64,000 bases of DNA. It comes from an uncultured Dorea sp. (GTDB lineage: Bacteria; Bacillota; Clostridia; Lachnospirales; Lachnospiraceae). The translations under genes and the position numbers were made by a program. Below, piece by piece: positions 34,271-43,796 of this stretch (positions are counted from its first letter, which is position 1; each line of letters begins with the position of its first letter). Under the pieces are notes generated by a model that saw only the letters and a program-made list of their open reading frames with translations, made no database searches and was not told the origin of the DNA. The stretch spans positions 15,240-79,239 of the forward strand of contig CAJTQA010000011.1 of assembly GCA_910578455.1 (NCBI GenBank), written 5' to 3'.

Positions 34271-35179
34271 ATGAATAATGAAATAAAAAAATTATATAAA
34301 GATATAGAAAAGCTTCTTTTTAAAAACTCAGGTGAATTTATTTCTCTTTATCCCGGCATAGGGCTATCCTATCTGACATTTTCATCTGATTCTTTTTCCA
34401 TACACCATAAGGCTATGTCACACATCATTCAGATTAACTACTGTAAAGCCGGACAGATTGTATGGGAAATGAAGAATAGAAACCGTATTTATTTGAATCC
34501 GGGAGATTTTTCACTCCATACCATGAAAGCATGTGCAGATTCTATACTTAGCTTTCCAAGCGGTCAATATGTCGGGCTTACTATTTATGTTGACCTACAG
34601 GAAACTTCCAGAAATCCGCCTGAATTATTGAAAGACAGCAATATTTTTGAAACTATATTACCAGAAAAATTTTGTCATGATGATAGTCCGCTTTTTCTTG
34701 CTGGAAATGAACAGACAGAACATATTTTTTCTGCATTTTATAACCAGCTGGAAACTCTCAAATTACCATATCAAAAAGTTAAGGTTTTGGAGTTGCTACT
34801 TTACCTTGCTAAAATTAATTTTATTCCAAAAAGTAAACTGGCTGAATATCAATCTGATCTGATTGAAACCATCCACAAGATTCATGACCAGCTTTTACGG
34901 TGTATGGCAGAAAGAATTACCATAGAGAATCTTTCCAAACAGTATCTTATTAATCCTACCACTTTAAAAAATGCTTTTAAGTCCGTTTATGGAACTTCAC
35001 TTGCAGCGCACATCAAAGAACACCGCATGGAGCAGGCAGCAAAGATGTTAAAGGAAACCAATATGAGCATAGCAGAAATTGCAAGGGCAGTTGGCTACGA
35101 TAGCCAGAGTAAATTCACCGCAGCCTTTAAAATATATTTTAAAATTCTTCCGAGAGAATACCGTAAAAGTATTATCTAA
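34271..35179 (+). CDS. AraC family transcriptional regulator downstream of arsR
   Basis: This is 302 residues. The C-terminus is a double helix-turn-helix (RITIENLSKQYLINPTTLKNAFKSVYG..., SIAEIARAVGYDSQSKFTAAFKIYF). The N-terminus (IIQINYCKAGQIVWEMKN, LNPGDFSLHTM) is a cupin-like sensing domain. It begins ten bases after the arsR stop and is probably co-transcribed. ATG 34271 has only a weak ribosome site, so coupling to arsR is likely. Its targets are not visible. Confidence 0.88.
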   Translation: MNNEIKKLYKDIEKLLFKNSGEFISLYPGIGLSYLTFSSDSFSIHHKAMSHIIQINYCKAGQIVWEMKNRNRIYLNPGDFSLHTMKACADSILSFPSGQYVGLTIYVDLQETSRNPPELLKDSNIFETILPEKFCHDDSPLFLAGNEQTEHIFSAFYNQLETLKLPYQKVKVLELLLYLAKINFIPKSKLAEYQSDLIETIHKIHDQLLRCMAERITIENLSKQYLINPTTLKNAFKSVYGTSLAAHIKEHRMEQAAKMLKETNMSIAEIARAVGYDSQSKFTAAFKIYFKILPREYRKSII

Positions 35180-35239
35180 TCTATTCTTTGTTAACTATGC
35201 GGCCACACCTTTAGTTTTGCCGCCGAAATTCTTCCTCCT

Positions 35240-35479
35240 CTACGTGATATAATGAGAAATTGTTTCAAACAATGGATAATAGAAAGTAAATTTCTGATCG
35301 AACAGTGCCCATCTTCCAGATGCATCTACAAAGGTGCAGCGTAGATGGGCATAACACAGACATCTTTTTACGCCCAGGATTCCGTTGCATCCGCAGCAGG
35401 CATCCGTATGGATGTATCCGTCATAGTCTTTCAGGAATGACTCCGGATATTTTCCGCCCCGTTCCGGCTGATACTCAAA
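35240..35479 (-). pseudogene. IS66 family transposase remnant (C-terminal)
   Basis: The minus strand reads EYQPERGGKYPESFLKDYDG, then YIHTDACCGCNGILGV and CLCYAHLRCTFVDA, the conserved core of the IS66 transposase. It stops at TAG 35240-35242 after about 80 codons. No start, no upstream catalytic part and no terminal repeats are present. It sits between the araC gene and the tRNA-Arg terminator. Confidence 0.8.
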
Positions 35480-35483
35480 AATG

Positions 35484-35522
35484 AAAAACGCCGAAAACCT
35501 TGAGAAATCAAAGTTTTCGACG
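35484..35522 (-). terminator. Terminator of tRNA-Arg
   Basis: CGCCGAAAACCTTGA (35489-35503) pairs, with two G-U pairs, with TCAAAGTTTTCGACG (35508-35522). On the minus strand a T-run follows. Confidence 0.8.
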
Positions 35523-35533
35523 ATATTTTCAGC

Positions 35534-35606
35534 GTCGCTAAGAGGATTCGAACCTCCGGCCTACCGCTTAGGAGGCGGTCGCTCTATCCTGCTGAGCTAT
35601 AGCGAC
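35534..35606 (-). tRNA. tRNA-Arg (anticodon CCT)
   Basis: This is 73 bases. The acceptor arms GTCGCTA/TAGCGAC pair perfectly. The D arm is GCTCAGCAGGATAGAGC, the anticodon arm is ACCGC-CTCCTAA-GCGGT giving anticodon CCT (reads AGG), and the T arm is GGAGG-TTCGAAT-CCTCT. CCA is not encoded. Confidence 0.95.
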
Positions 35607-35655
35607 ATTCATGCTCATTTATTTTACCACTCAGCAGGAAAAAAATCAAGGAAAA

Positions 35656-38600
35656 TTATTGTACTTTTACACTCTTTGTTTTAGACCATGCAGAATACAC
35701 CTTAATTGACCTTCCGTTATATTTTACTGTCTTGTAAGTCCGTATTCTTACATAATACTTTTTCTTCGGCTTTAGCTTTGATATCTTCACAGATGTCTTT
35801 TTCTTGCTGGCAGTCTTTGCCTTCGTGCCGCTGCTAAAGTTTTTCTTCAAACTGTACTGGATTTCATAGCCTGATATCTGAGACTTCTGCTTTTTCCATT
35901 TTACAGTCATCTTTTTCTTTCCCTTGGAAAGTTTTGAAATATTTGTTCCTTTCGGTCCGATTGAAAATGTCTTCTGGACAGAGCCGCTGTAATTCCCTTT
36001 AAATACTATATTAACAGCATACTGCCCGATTGCCTTTCTTCCGCCCGGGTAATAAACCATATAGTTTGACGGCGCAATTGTCTTCCCCGCACTGTCTTTT
36101 ACCGTCACAGACGGCGTTATGGCCTTTCCGCTGTACGTATAGCTTGTGCCGGAAAGGGTTACTGTCTTCGGATATGAAATTACGGTGCGCCCATTTTCCT
36201 TTCTGCATACGGAGCATGCCGTAACAACGCTCCCGTTTCTCGATGTGGTCGCTTTATTAGTTGCAGTAACATACTTGTGTCCGGCTAAAGGAATCTCCGT
36301 CTGTTCTTTTTCAATCTCACAATTTTTACAATAAATATTTGCAATTCCCTTCTGCGTACATGTTGCTGCTTTCACGACACCGTTTGCCCAGTTGTGGCTG
36401 CCTTCTTCAAATCCTTCTGTTTCTTTATATCCGCAGGACTCACAGACTCGTTCTCTATAATCACTCTGACAGGGAGATTGTATCGTTTTCCACTCCGAAA
36501 AATTATGCTCATGGCCATCCAGCACTTCGTAATAAAAGGAATTCTGTTTTCCTCCATATTTTACTGTCGCAGCCCTCTGTCCTACGGTATTCGTGTCAAA
36601 ACCTGTTATCGTGTAGGCTCCGGCTGCTATCTCCCTTGATTCTTTCGTATAATTCGCTGTCACCTTAATTCCGGTACTATCTACTTTGTCTCCTTTAAAA
36701 TACGACAATATATTCGGAGGAACAATTGTAAGGGATAATAATTCATTTGCTGTCTTCTTTGTCTTTATTATTATTTTATTGTCAAGTTTTTGCACATAGC
36801 TTATAAAAAGCTTATTATCTGACGATGTAAGAGAAATGCTTTGGCCTGCGCTGCCTACGTCTAATCCTTCCTGCACATAGCTGTCTTTTCCAGTGTCATA
36901 CTGATAAACCTTTGTATTCCCCTCTCCTGATGTGGAAGATACAAGAACATACAAATTTCCCTGTGTTACGGATATACTTGGCTCAAATGCAGAAATGCCA
37001 GAACTATTTCCTGTCTTCCAGTTTTTCCCATCATAGGATGCCATCTTCAAATCAGAACCGCCAAGCGGAATATATATTTTCCCGTCCAACGACACCATAT
37101 CATATGTATTTCCTGAAAATGATCCATTGTCTACCTCGGTAAAGTTTGAATTTCCATCATACCTGAATACTTTGATTGTATTTCCTGTAGATGCATCCCT
37201 TACTGCCGTGTATATTTTTCCATTCATCTCACATACTTTAGGCTGACCGCATAAATTTTCAAAGAACTTCCCTATCTCTGTAAAATTATTATTTTCTATT
37301 TTTCCTAAAACGGCTCTGCTGCTTTCCTCTGCATATGTGATATATAACCCCTGTGTTGTTTCTTTAATATCGAGATCGCTGCCTACATTATTTCTTCCTG
37401 TCAATATATCTGTCCATGAACCATTTCCGCTGCATTTTTTTATATATAACTTTTGTTGATTTGTGATGTATGCAAGGTACAACTCATTTTTATATGAAAA
37501 TAATTTTTTATCTGATAATCCTCCGCTGACTTGTACCTTATTTCCTAATGCTGTCCATCCATTATTTTTATAATTGTAAAGTTGGAAATTTCCGCTCGTG
37601 AATGCTGTAGGATTATATGTAACGAGATATTGCATCCCATTACATGATGTTATTGCGGTGTTTTTATTGCCACTAAATTCGCCTGAACTACTGTCTGCAA
37701 ACCCTGTGTCCTTCCACAAGTCAAAATCTGCTCCATTTGGGACAGACACATCCAGAGTCATCTGGCTGCCGTCGCTGTTTCTTTTTACATTGCTGATAAC
37801 AATTCCTGAATTAGTTCCGTCTGAAAATGTCAGTGCCCCGTCTTCAAGCTTTTTATCTAAATCTTCATGTCCTATGGATGTCCTGCCATTTTGATCTGAT
37901 AACGCCGCATTCATCACAGTCAATTTCTCATTACAGGAACCATCTGCATTTGTTTCATAGCCATTCTGCCCTTTTTGCGGACGAAATACATATATTCCGG
38001 TTTGTCCGCGATAATTGCTAAGTTCTGTAACAGTCGTATTTATACGATACACGATAACACCGGACATTTTATCGTCATACAGCGATGCGTCCAATGAGTC
38101 TTCGTTGTATTGGTTGTTGGATGTATATCTGGCTCCTGCTTTCCTGTATTCTATTACAAACAATTCATGTTCATTAAGCGGTGACTGCAATATATATGCC
38201 TGATTTCCAGATGCTTTATCCTGCATATCCAATACAAGATTTTTCCTGCTCTCTTTGATTGTCTCAATATCCAGCCAGTTTGTAAATTTCATCCGGTTAT
38301 ATGCAAGGGGGTAAGACACCCTGGAACTCGCTGACGCCATGACATCCCAGATATGAACAGGATTGTTACACGGCTCTTTTGGATCCTTCGAATCTCCCCG
38401 GTAAAGATCTGGATAACCCAGCGTATGAAGGAACTCATGAATAATAACTCCCGATTCCTGATCCAAAACCCTATCTGTACTGAGCATATTATATGTTCCG
38501 ATACTCTTATTGCTCCATTTTACGCTAGAGGATGGAAAATTACTCTTATGCGATACGAGCGTAGGAATATTTGTAGAAGAACTAGACGAAGGAGGCTCTC

Positions 38601-39069
38601 CTTTCATAATAACGGTCAGGTTATCTATAATTCCGTCTCTATCATAGTCAATTAACTGATCTGAGATGCCCGGAACCTGTTTCAATACCTGTTCAATAAC
38701 CATAGAGTCCACGTTCTTTTCCTGCGCCTCTTTTTCGCTCATGGAAAGCTGACAGGATTTAATCGCTGTTCCGTTGTCCTGCGGGAATATATTATGTATC
38801 TCAAACTTTCCATAGGAAACCGTCTTCAGATAATTTTTCATTGATCTTCCGTGTTCACCATTATAATACTTTATAATCTTGTCACGGTTTGTTTTATTGG
38901 CAAAATAAGCTGCATCTGACGATGCATTGTTTCCGGAAAAATGTGCGAACAGCACTACATTGGCAAAATCTCTCTTCTGGATGTCAGATGCCTTTGCATA
39001 TGTGCTTATATCAAAAATCCCAGCTAATAAAGATATTAATATACATGATGCAATAATCTTTTTTCTCAT
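35656..39069 (-). CDS. Secreted M6 family metalloprotease with C-terminal Ig-like, Cys-rich and fibronectin III modules
   Basis: This is 1137 residues. The signal peptide is at residues 1-25. The M6 (immune-inhibitor-A-like) catalytic domain has HEFLHTLGYPDLY near residue 210, then the Met-turn WDVMAS, and a DYDRDGIIDN calcium loop before it. A long middle region of repeated beta-strand units (YDGKNW, YDTGKDSYVQEG) looks propeller-like. Then come a bacterial Ig-like domain (IVPPNILSYFKGDKVD), two CxxC segments (VCESCGY, YCKNCEI), a second beta module (YTYSGKAITPSVTVKD) and a fibronectin-III-like lysine-rich end. It probably degrades host or diet protein outside the cell. The ribosome site carries a nine-G run. 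Confidence 0.88.
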   Translation of the reverse strand: MRKKIIASCILISLLAGIFDISTYAKASDIQKRDFANVVLFAHFSGNNASSDAAYFANKTNRDKIIKYYNGEHGRSMKNYLKTVSYGKFEIHNIFPQDNGTAIKSCQLSMSEKEAQEKNVDSMVIEQVLKQVPGISDQLIDYDRDGIIDNLTVIMKGEPPSSSSSTNIPTLVSHKSNFPSSSVKWSNKSIGTYNMLSTDRVLDQESGVIIHEFLHTLGYPDLYRGDSKDPKEPCNNPVHIWDVMASASSRVSYPLAYNRMKFTNWLDIETIKESRKNLVLDMQDKASGNQAYILQSPLNEHELFVIEYRKAGARYTSNNQYNEDSLDASLYDDKMSGVIVYRINTTVTELSNYRGQTGIYVFRPQKGQNGYETNADGSCNEKLTVMNAALSDQNGRTSIGHEDLDKKLEDGALTFSDGTNSGIVISNVKRNSDGSQMTLDVSVPNGADFDLWKDTGFADSSSGEFSGNKNTAITSCNGMQYLVTYNPTAFTSGNFQLYNYKNNGWTALGNKVQVSGGLSDKKLFSYKNELYLAYITNQQKLYIKKCSGNGSWTDILTGRNNVGSDLDIKETTQGLYITYAEESSRAVLGKIENNNFTEIGKFFENLCGQPKVCEMNGKIYTAVRDASTGNTIKVFRYDGNSNFTEVDNGSFSGNTYDMVSLDGKIYIPLGGSDLKMASYDGKNWKTGNSSGISAFEPSISVTQGNLYVLVSSTSGEGNTKVYQYDTGKDSYVQEGLDVGSAGQSISLTSSDNKLFISYVQKLDNKIIIKTKKTANELLSLTIVPPNILSYFKGDKVDSTGIKVTANYTKESREIAAGAYTITGFDTNTVGQRAATVKYGGKQNSFYYEVLDGHEHNFSEWKTIQSPCQSDYRERVCESCGYKETEGFEEGSHNWANGVVKAATCTQKGIANIYCKNCEIEKEQTEIPLAGHKYVTATNKATTSRNGSVVTACSVCRKENGRTVISYPKTVTLSGTSYTYSGKAITPSVTVKDSAGKTIAPSNYMVYYPGGRKAIGQYAVNIVFKGNYSGSVQKTFSIGPKGTNISKLSKGKKKMTVKWKKQKSQISGYEIQYSLKKNFSSGTKAKTASKKKTSVKISKLKPKKKYYVRIRTYKTVKYNGRSIKVYSAWSKTKSVKVQ

Positions 39070-39077
39070 ATGCCCTA

Positions 39078-39086
39078 CCCCCCCCC
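39078..39086 (-). repeat. Nine-base poly-G tract in the ribosome-binding region of the M6 protease
   Basis: On the minus strand the leader reads GGGA, then nine G, then TAGGGCATATG. The run overlaps the Shine-Dalgarno region 9-17 bases from the start codon. Confidence 0.85.
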
Positions 39087-39151
39087 TCCCAAATTTAAGT
39101 ATGCATATTTTCGCAAATTAAAGTTAAAATACCATTAAATTCTAACAATTT

Positions 39152-40030
39152 TCAATCAAAATTTATTTTGCCCTGCAGCCATACATCTCCTTTAAATCGT
39201 CTCCCAGGCGCAAGTTCTCCGATAACTCTTGAACAGGGAACGCACAAATCAAACTGCAGATCATTTACCTCCAGTTTCATGACATAAAGTTCCACTCCTG
39301 TATAGCTGTTTTCTACTGTTTCATAATCCAATATTGTTCCAAGAATTGAATATTTGTCACATTCGATTCCATAAGGCATGATACTCGTATCGACAATACT
39401 GAGGATATCCTCTTTGACCAGCCTCTTTGACACTTTTGAATATGTATCAATGTCCTCCAGAGTAAGGCTTTCAATCGCTTCCGGATCCCCTGTCTTTGCA
39501 GCATTAACAAGCTGCATCCGATTTTTTGAATGCTGCTTCTGCGTCTTTTCCTGCGTTTCATTTTTTTGCACAGGGAGAAGTATCATTCCCTGATTGCTGA
39601 GAGCCGAAAGAGTCACGGAAGAAAAACCTACTTTGCTGTATCGGCTCCTGCCCAGCCTTTTTAAATATTCTAATTTATTCTGTACATAAAAGATGAGATT
39701 GATAGATACTTTGGAATCTTCACATATCCCGTAATATCCGGTGTCATCACTTTTTCGCTCAATCGCGACATCATCATATGACGTGATCCCACTGCCTGAA
39801 AAGTACGGAAAATAATATTGATTTCTAAGATTAAAATCTCTTCCTATATCCCCAAACAAAGTAATCCCTATTCTCTTGCCATACTCTTTCCTGTATTCTC
39901 CATAATCTGTCACTTCATCTTCATATGTCAGCTCATGCGCGGTGAAATCCCTTTTTACCTGATGAAGGATTTCACCCAGCTCTTCTTTTTTTTCAAAATA
40001 AAAACCAATTGCACGCAAATAACGATGCAT
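39152..40030 (-). CDS. DUF3881 family protein
   Basis: This is 292 residues, cytoplasmic, with no signal or membrane segment. The start (MHRYLRAIGFYFEKKEELGEIL) and GITSYDDVAIERKSDDTGYYGICED match a Lachnospiraceae family I recall as DUF3881. The C-terminal third (DLCVPCSRVIGELAPGRRFKGDVWLQG) looks like a small beta-barrel. Function unknown. It starts two bases after the serS stop, so it is co-transcribed with it. Confidence 0.75.
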   Translation of the reverse strand: MHRYLRAIGFYFEKKEELGEILHQVKRDFTAHELTYEDEVTDYGEYRKEYGKRIGITLFGDIGRDFNLRNQYYFPYFSGSGITSYDDVAIERKSDDTGYYGICEDSKVSINLIFYVQNKLEYLKRLGRSRYSKVGFSSVTLSALSNQGMILLPVQKNETQEKTQKQHSKNRMQLVNAAKTGDPEAIESLTLEDIDTYSKVSKRLVKEDILSIVDTSIMPYGIECDKYSILGTILDYETVENSYTGVELYVMKLEVNDLQFDLCVPCSRVIGELAPGRRFKGDVWLQGKINFD

Positions 40031-40032
40031 AA

Positions 40033-41319
40033 TTATTTCCTCTTAATCTCAGCCATTCCACCCATATAAGGACGCAGCACTTCGGGGATTCTTACGCTGC
40101 CGTCTTCCTGAAGGTTGTTCTCCAAAAATGCGATTAACATTCTCGGAGGAGCTACTACAGTATTATTCAGCGTATGTGCAAAGTATTTATTTCCGTCTTC
40201 TCCCTTTACCCGGATTCCAAGCCTTCTTGCCTGTGCATCGCCCAGATTAGAACAGCTTCCAACCTCAAAATACTTTTTCTGCCTTGGAGACCATGCCTCT
40301 ACGTCGCAGGACTTCACTTTCAAGTCTGCCAGATCCCCGGAGCAGCACTCAAGCGTACGCACCGGTATATCCAGCGTGCGGAACAGATCTACCGTATTTT
40401 TCCACAGCTGGTCGTACCAATACGGGCTTTCTTCCGGTTTGCACACAACAATCATTTCCTGTTTTTCAAACTGATGGATACGGTAAACGCCTCTCTCCTC
40501 AATTCCATGAGCGCCTTTTTCTTTACGGAAACATGGAGAATAGCTCGTGAGAGTCTGCGGAAGCTGATCCTCATTCAACATTGTATCAATGAATTTTCCA
40601 ATCATCGAATGCTCACTTGTACCGATCAGATATAAATCTTCGCCCTCAATCTTATACATCATGGCATCCATTTCCGCAAAGCTCATAACGCCAGTCACTA
40701 CATTGCTCCGAATCATGAATGGCGGAATGCAGTATGTGAAGCCTCTGTTTATCATAAAATCACGGGCATAAGTAATTACCGCAGAGTGAAGCCTTGCGAT
40801 ATCGCCCATCAGATAATAGAATCCGTTTCCCGCGACTCTTCCGGCACTTTCAAGGTCAATTCCTTTAAAGCTATCCATAATTTCCGTATGGTATGGAATA
40901 TCATACTCCGGTACTGCCGGCTCTCCAAATTTCTCAATTTCCACATTTTCACTGTCATCTTTACCGATTGGTACAGATGGATCAATGATATTTGGAATTG
41001 TCATCATGATTTTCTTGATTCTTTCTTCAACTTCTTTTTCTTCTGAAGATAGGCTTTCTACACGGTCAGCATTGGCCTGCACCTTTTTCTTAAGCTCTTC
41101 TGCCTCTTCTTTCTTTCCCTGTGCCATACATGCGCCAATCTGCTTGGAAATCTTATTTCTTTCCGCGCGCAGCGCTTCTACTTCCTGTTTAATGTCACGG
41201 TTCTTCTGATCTAACTCCAGGACTTCATCTACAAGCGGAAGCTTTTCATCCTGAAACTTTTTCTTTATATTCTCTTTTACAGTCTCCGGGTTGTTTCTTA
41301 CAAATTTCAAATCTAACAT
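40033..41319 (-). CDS. serS: Seryl-tRNA synthetase
   Basis: This is 428 residues. The N-terminal coiled-coil arm that grips tRNA-Ser is at residues 25-110. The class II core has motif 2 (FRKEKGAHGIEERGVYRIHQF) and motif 3 (NNTVVAPPRMLIAFLENN). It charges tRNA-Ser in the cytoplasm. ATG 41319 has AGGAGG upstream. No T-box leader fits in the 56-base gap. The operon continues into DUF3881. Confidence 0.97.
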   Translation of the reverse strand: MLDLKFVRNNPETVKENIKKKFQDEKLPLVDEVLELDQKNRDIKQEVEALRAERNKISKQIGACMAQGKKEEAEELKKKVQANADRVESLSSEEKEVEERIKKIMMTIPNIIDPSVPIGKDDSENVEIEKFGEPAVPEYDIPYHTEIMDSFKGIDLESAGRVAGNGFYYLMGDIARLHSAVITYARDFMINRGFTYCIPPFMIRSNVVTGVMSFAEMDAMMYKIEGEDLYLIGTSEHSMIGKFIDTMLNEDQLPQTLTSYSPCFRKEKGAHGIEERGVYRIHQFEKQEMIVVCKPEESPYWYDQLWKNTVDLFRTLDIPVRTLECCSGDLADLKVKSCDVEAWSPRQKKYFEVGSCSNLGDAQARRLGIRVKGEDGNKYFAHTLNNTVVAPPRMLIAFLENNLQEDGSVRIPEVLRPYMGGMAEIKRK

Positions 41320-41375
41320 ATCTTTATCCTCCTATATATTATGTCGTTTCTTTTTTATATTTCTTTATATTTTTA

Positions 41376-41894
41376 TTATTGTTTTTCATACACATCCGAG
41401 AAAATTGCCTTATCAAGCGCCTCTGCCTCTTCTTCTGCAAGTTCTACATAACTTTCTGCTTTCACAATTTCTTTTACATATGTGTAACAGCCTTCCCTAC
41501 TGTGCATAGCGTTCATAATCCATCCGTTATTCTGCCCGTCCAGCATTGCTATGGCAAAACTCAGCTTTCCGCCCATCTCATTAAAAGCATCATATTTGAC
41601 AATTCCTATTTTTTGGAAATTTCTGTCCAGCTTTTGTTTCATATCTCTGATATCGAGCCGGTTCTGTTTTGTGACCTTTATAATTGCCTCCGCCTCCTGA
41701 AATTTTTCCATCATGCTCTCTTCAAGAGTTTTACCATCTTTCCCACGCATAAACGTCTGATAGCTGGTTTTCAGTCGATTGTATTTTACAGTTACATTAA
41801 CGTACAATACGAACAATATAATAAACAGTGCCAACATGAACATAAAGATATATGCGGGATCGATTCCCAATGCATTTAATATCCTGCTTTCCAT
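41376..41894 (-). CDS. DUF4446 family membrane protein
   Basis: This is 172 residues. One N-terminal membrane helix (FMFMLALFIILFVLYV) is followed by a coiled-coil stretch (MRGKDGKTLEESMMEKFQEAE) and the conserved VKYDAFNEMGGKLSFAIAMLD and MHSREGCYTYVKEI. This family usually sits next to parB near the origin in Clostridia. It starts five bases after parB, so it belongs to the parAB operon. Its role is unknown; a membrane link for segregation is conceivable. Confidence 0.85.
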   Translation of the reverse strand: MESRILNALGIDPAYIFMFMLALFIILFVLYVNVTVKYNRLKTSYQTFMRGKDGKTLEESMMEKFQEAEAIIKVTKQNRLDIRDMKQKLDRNFQKIGIVKYDAFNEMGGKLSFAIAMLDGQNNGWIMNAMHSREGCYTYVKEIVKAESYVELAEEEAEALDKAIFSDVYEKQ

Positions 41895-41899
41895 ATAGT

Positions 41900-42826
41900 T
41901 TATTCTCCTCTTCCAAGACTCATAATCATATCAAACATACGTTCTAACTCACTATCTGAATAGTATTCTATCTCTATCTTTCCTTTACCATTTCCTTTCG
42001 CTGCTATACTTACTTTTGTTCCCATAACATCCTTCATCTTATTTGCAAGATCGTCATATATAAATTCATTCTTTATAACTTTCTTTTCTTTTGGCTGTTT
42101 TGGATTCTTAATTTCTTTTATAAGCTTTTCAACATCCCTCACGCTCAATTTTTCATCAAATATTTTTGTTGCCAATTCATACTGCTGTTTTTCATCATCA
42201 AGCGCAAGGAGCGGACGGGCATGTCCGGTTGAAATCATATCGTCAATCACCATCTGCTGTACTTTTTCTGAAAGTTTCAGCAAACGCATAGAATTTGTGA
42301 CGGCAGTTCTGCTCTTTGATACTCTCTCAGCCACTTCATCCTGTTTAAGATGAAATTCTTCTAGAAGTCTTTTATATGCCGCAGCTTCCTCAATCGGATT
42401 AAGATTTTCTCTCTGAATATTCTCAATCAGTCCTATCTCTATTATCTCTTGCTCCGTGTATTCTTTTATTATAACCGGAATTTCTTTCAGCCCTGCCATT
42501 TTAGCGGCCCGCCATCTTCTCTCTCCCGCTATGATTTCATAATAATCTTTTCTCTTTCTGACTATCAATGGCTGAAGAATTCCAAACTGCCTGACAGAAT
42601 CAGATAATTCCATCAGAGCATCTTCTTCAAATTTTTTTCGGGGCTGCTCTCTATTTGGTTCTACCTTATTAATATTTATCATCTGTTCTCCAGACTTAGA
42701 TTCCACCTGAACATCATTATTTTTAATTGCATTCAATACCATCTCAGTCTGATTTGTCTTCACAGGTTTATTATCAGGAATCAAACTATCCAGACCTTTA
42801 CCAAGCCCTTTTTTCCTTGCAACCAT
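41900..42826 (-). CDS. parB: Chromosome-partition protein ParB (Spo0J)
   Basis: This is 308 residues. The CTP-binding N-terminal domain has the signature GERRWRAAKMAG, followed by ENIQRENLNPIEEA. The helix-turn-helix (KQDEVAERVSKSRTAVTNSMRLL) binds parS, and a C-terminal dimer domain closes the protein. It loads SMC and orders the origin for segregation. Two parS sites lie just upstream of parA, within 900 bases. Confidence 0.96.
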   Translation of the reverse strand: MVARKKGLGKGLDSLIPDNKPVKTNQTEMVLNAIKNNDVQVESKSGEQMININKVEPNREQPRKKFEEDALMELSDSVRQFGILQPLIVRKRKDYYEIIAGERRWRAAKMAGLKEIPVIIKEYTEQEIIEIGLIENIQRENLNPIEEAAAYKRLLEEFHLKQDEVAERVSKSRTAVTNSMRLLKLSEKVQQMVIDDMISTGHARPLLALDDEKQQYELATKIFDEKLSVRDVEKLIKEIKNPKQPKEKKVIKNEFIYDDLANKMKDVMGTKVSIAAKGNGKGKIEIEYYSDSELERMFDMIMSLGRGE

Positions 42827-42850
42827 TATTAATTTTCTCCCCTTTCACGA

Positions 42851-43612
42851 TTATACTTGTGATATCACTTCATCTGCCAACTTCAGATAGCTCTCCGCAC
42901 CCGCCGACTTCGGATCATAATGATTGATTGGCATTCCATAACTTGGAGCTTCTGCAAGCCTTATATTTCTGGGAATAATCGTCTTATATATATTCTGCTC
43001 TAAGTTGTCTTTTACATTCTCTACAACCTGTAAGGAAAGGTTTGTCCTGGCATCATACATTGTAAAAACAACACCTTCTATTTTCAACTCATTATTTAAT
43101 CTGTTCTTCACAAGCTCAACTGTATGTATAAGCTGACTCAGTCCTTCAAGAGCATAATACTCACACTGAATTGGAACAAGAACAGAATCTGCCGCTGTCA
43201 TAGCATTGATTGTAAGTATGCTTAATGACGGAGGACAATCTATAATAATAAAATCATATTTATTCTTAATGTCGTGCAGAGCCTTTCTTAAAATATACTC
43301 TTTACCCTCTTGATCCAACAATTCGATTTCTGCACCTGACAGATCAATACTTGTAGGTATAATATCAAGATTCTCTATAACATTTTTATTTATAACTCCT
43401 TCAATGTCAGTCTCTCCTATTATCAAATCATAAATTGTTGTTTCAACAGAGTTTTTATCCATTCCTAACCCGCTTGTCATATTACCCTGAGGATCCATGT
43501 CAACTGAAAGAACCTTTTTTCCTCTTTCAGCCAGACAAGCAGATAAATTAATGGCAGTCGTAGTTTTGCCAACTCCACCTTTCTGGTTAGCAATTGCTAT
43601 AATTCTTCCCAT
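42851..43612 (-). CDS. parA: Chromosome-partition ATPase ParA (Soj)
   Basis: This is 253 residues with the deviant Walker A KGGVGKTT near residue 10, Walker A' VLSVDMDPQGN and Walker B FIIIDCPPSL. It moves the ParB-bound origin and in relatives also modulates DnaA. The operon runs on to parB and DUF4446. ATG 43612 has AAAGGTG upstream. Confidence 0.96.
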   Translation of the reverse strand: MGRIIAIANQKGGVGKTTTAINLSACLAERGKKVLSVDMDPQGNMTSGLGMDKNSVETTIYDLIIGETDIEGVINKNVIENLDIIPTSIDLSGAEIELLDQEGKEYILRKALHDIKNKYDFIIIDCPPSLSILTINAMTAADSVLVPIQCEYYALEGLSQLIHTVELVKNRLNNELKIEGVVFTMYDARTNLSLQVVENVKDNLEQNIYKTIIPRNIRLAEAPSYGMPINHYDPKSAGAESYLKLADEVISQV

Positions 43613-43680
43613 TATAAATCACCTTTCTTAAACTTCATGTTCTATTAGTATAACACTTTTTTGTTTATATATCTACAAAA

Positions 43681-43696
43681 TGTTTCACGTGAAACA
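43681..43696. promoter_or_regulatory. parS site
   Basis: TGTTTCACGTGAAACA is the perfect 16-bp ParB-binding palindrome, in the leader of parA. Confidence 0.97.
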
Positions 43697-43768
43697 TTAT
43701 AATTATCTTATTTTTTTATAAATCACTAATTATAACCCTTTATTCCATATCAAAAACCACACGCCGAA

Positions 43769-43784
43769 TGTTTCACGTGAAACA
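43769..43784. promoter_or_regulatory. parS site within a 24-bp palindrome
   Basis: A second perfect TGTTTCACGTGAAACA, extended by CGAA and TTCG to a perfect palindrome at 43765-43788. It lies between rsmG and parA. Confidence 0.97.
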
Positions 43785-43796
43785 TTCGACTAATAT

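Noticed and set aside
35481..35684. Plus-strand 67-residue open frame
   Set aside because: It runs straight through the tRNA-Arg gene and its terminator, so it is not a protein gene.
41320..41375. T-box or other leader upstream of serS
   Set aside because: The gap is only 56 bases and shows no T-box motif or terminator.
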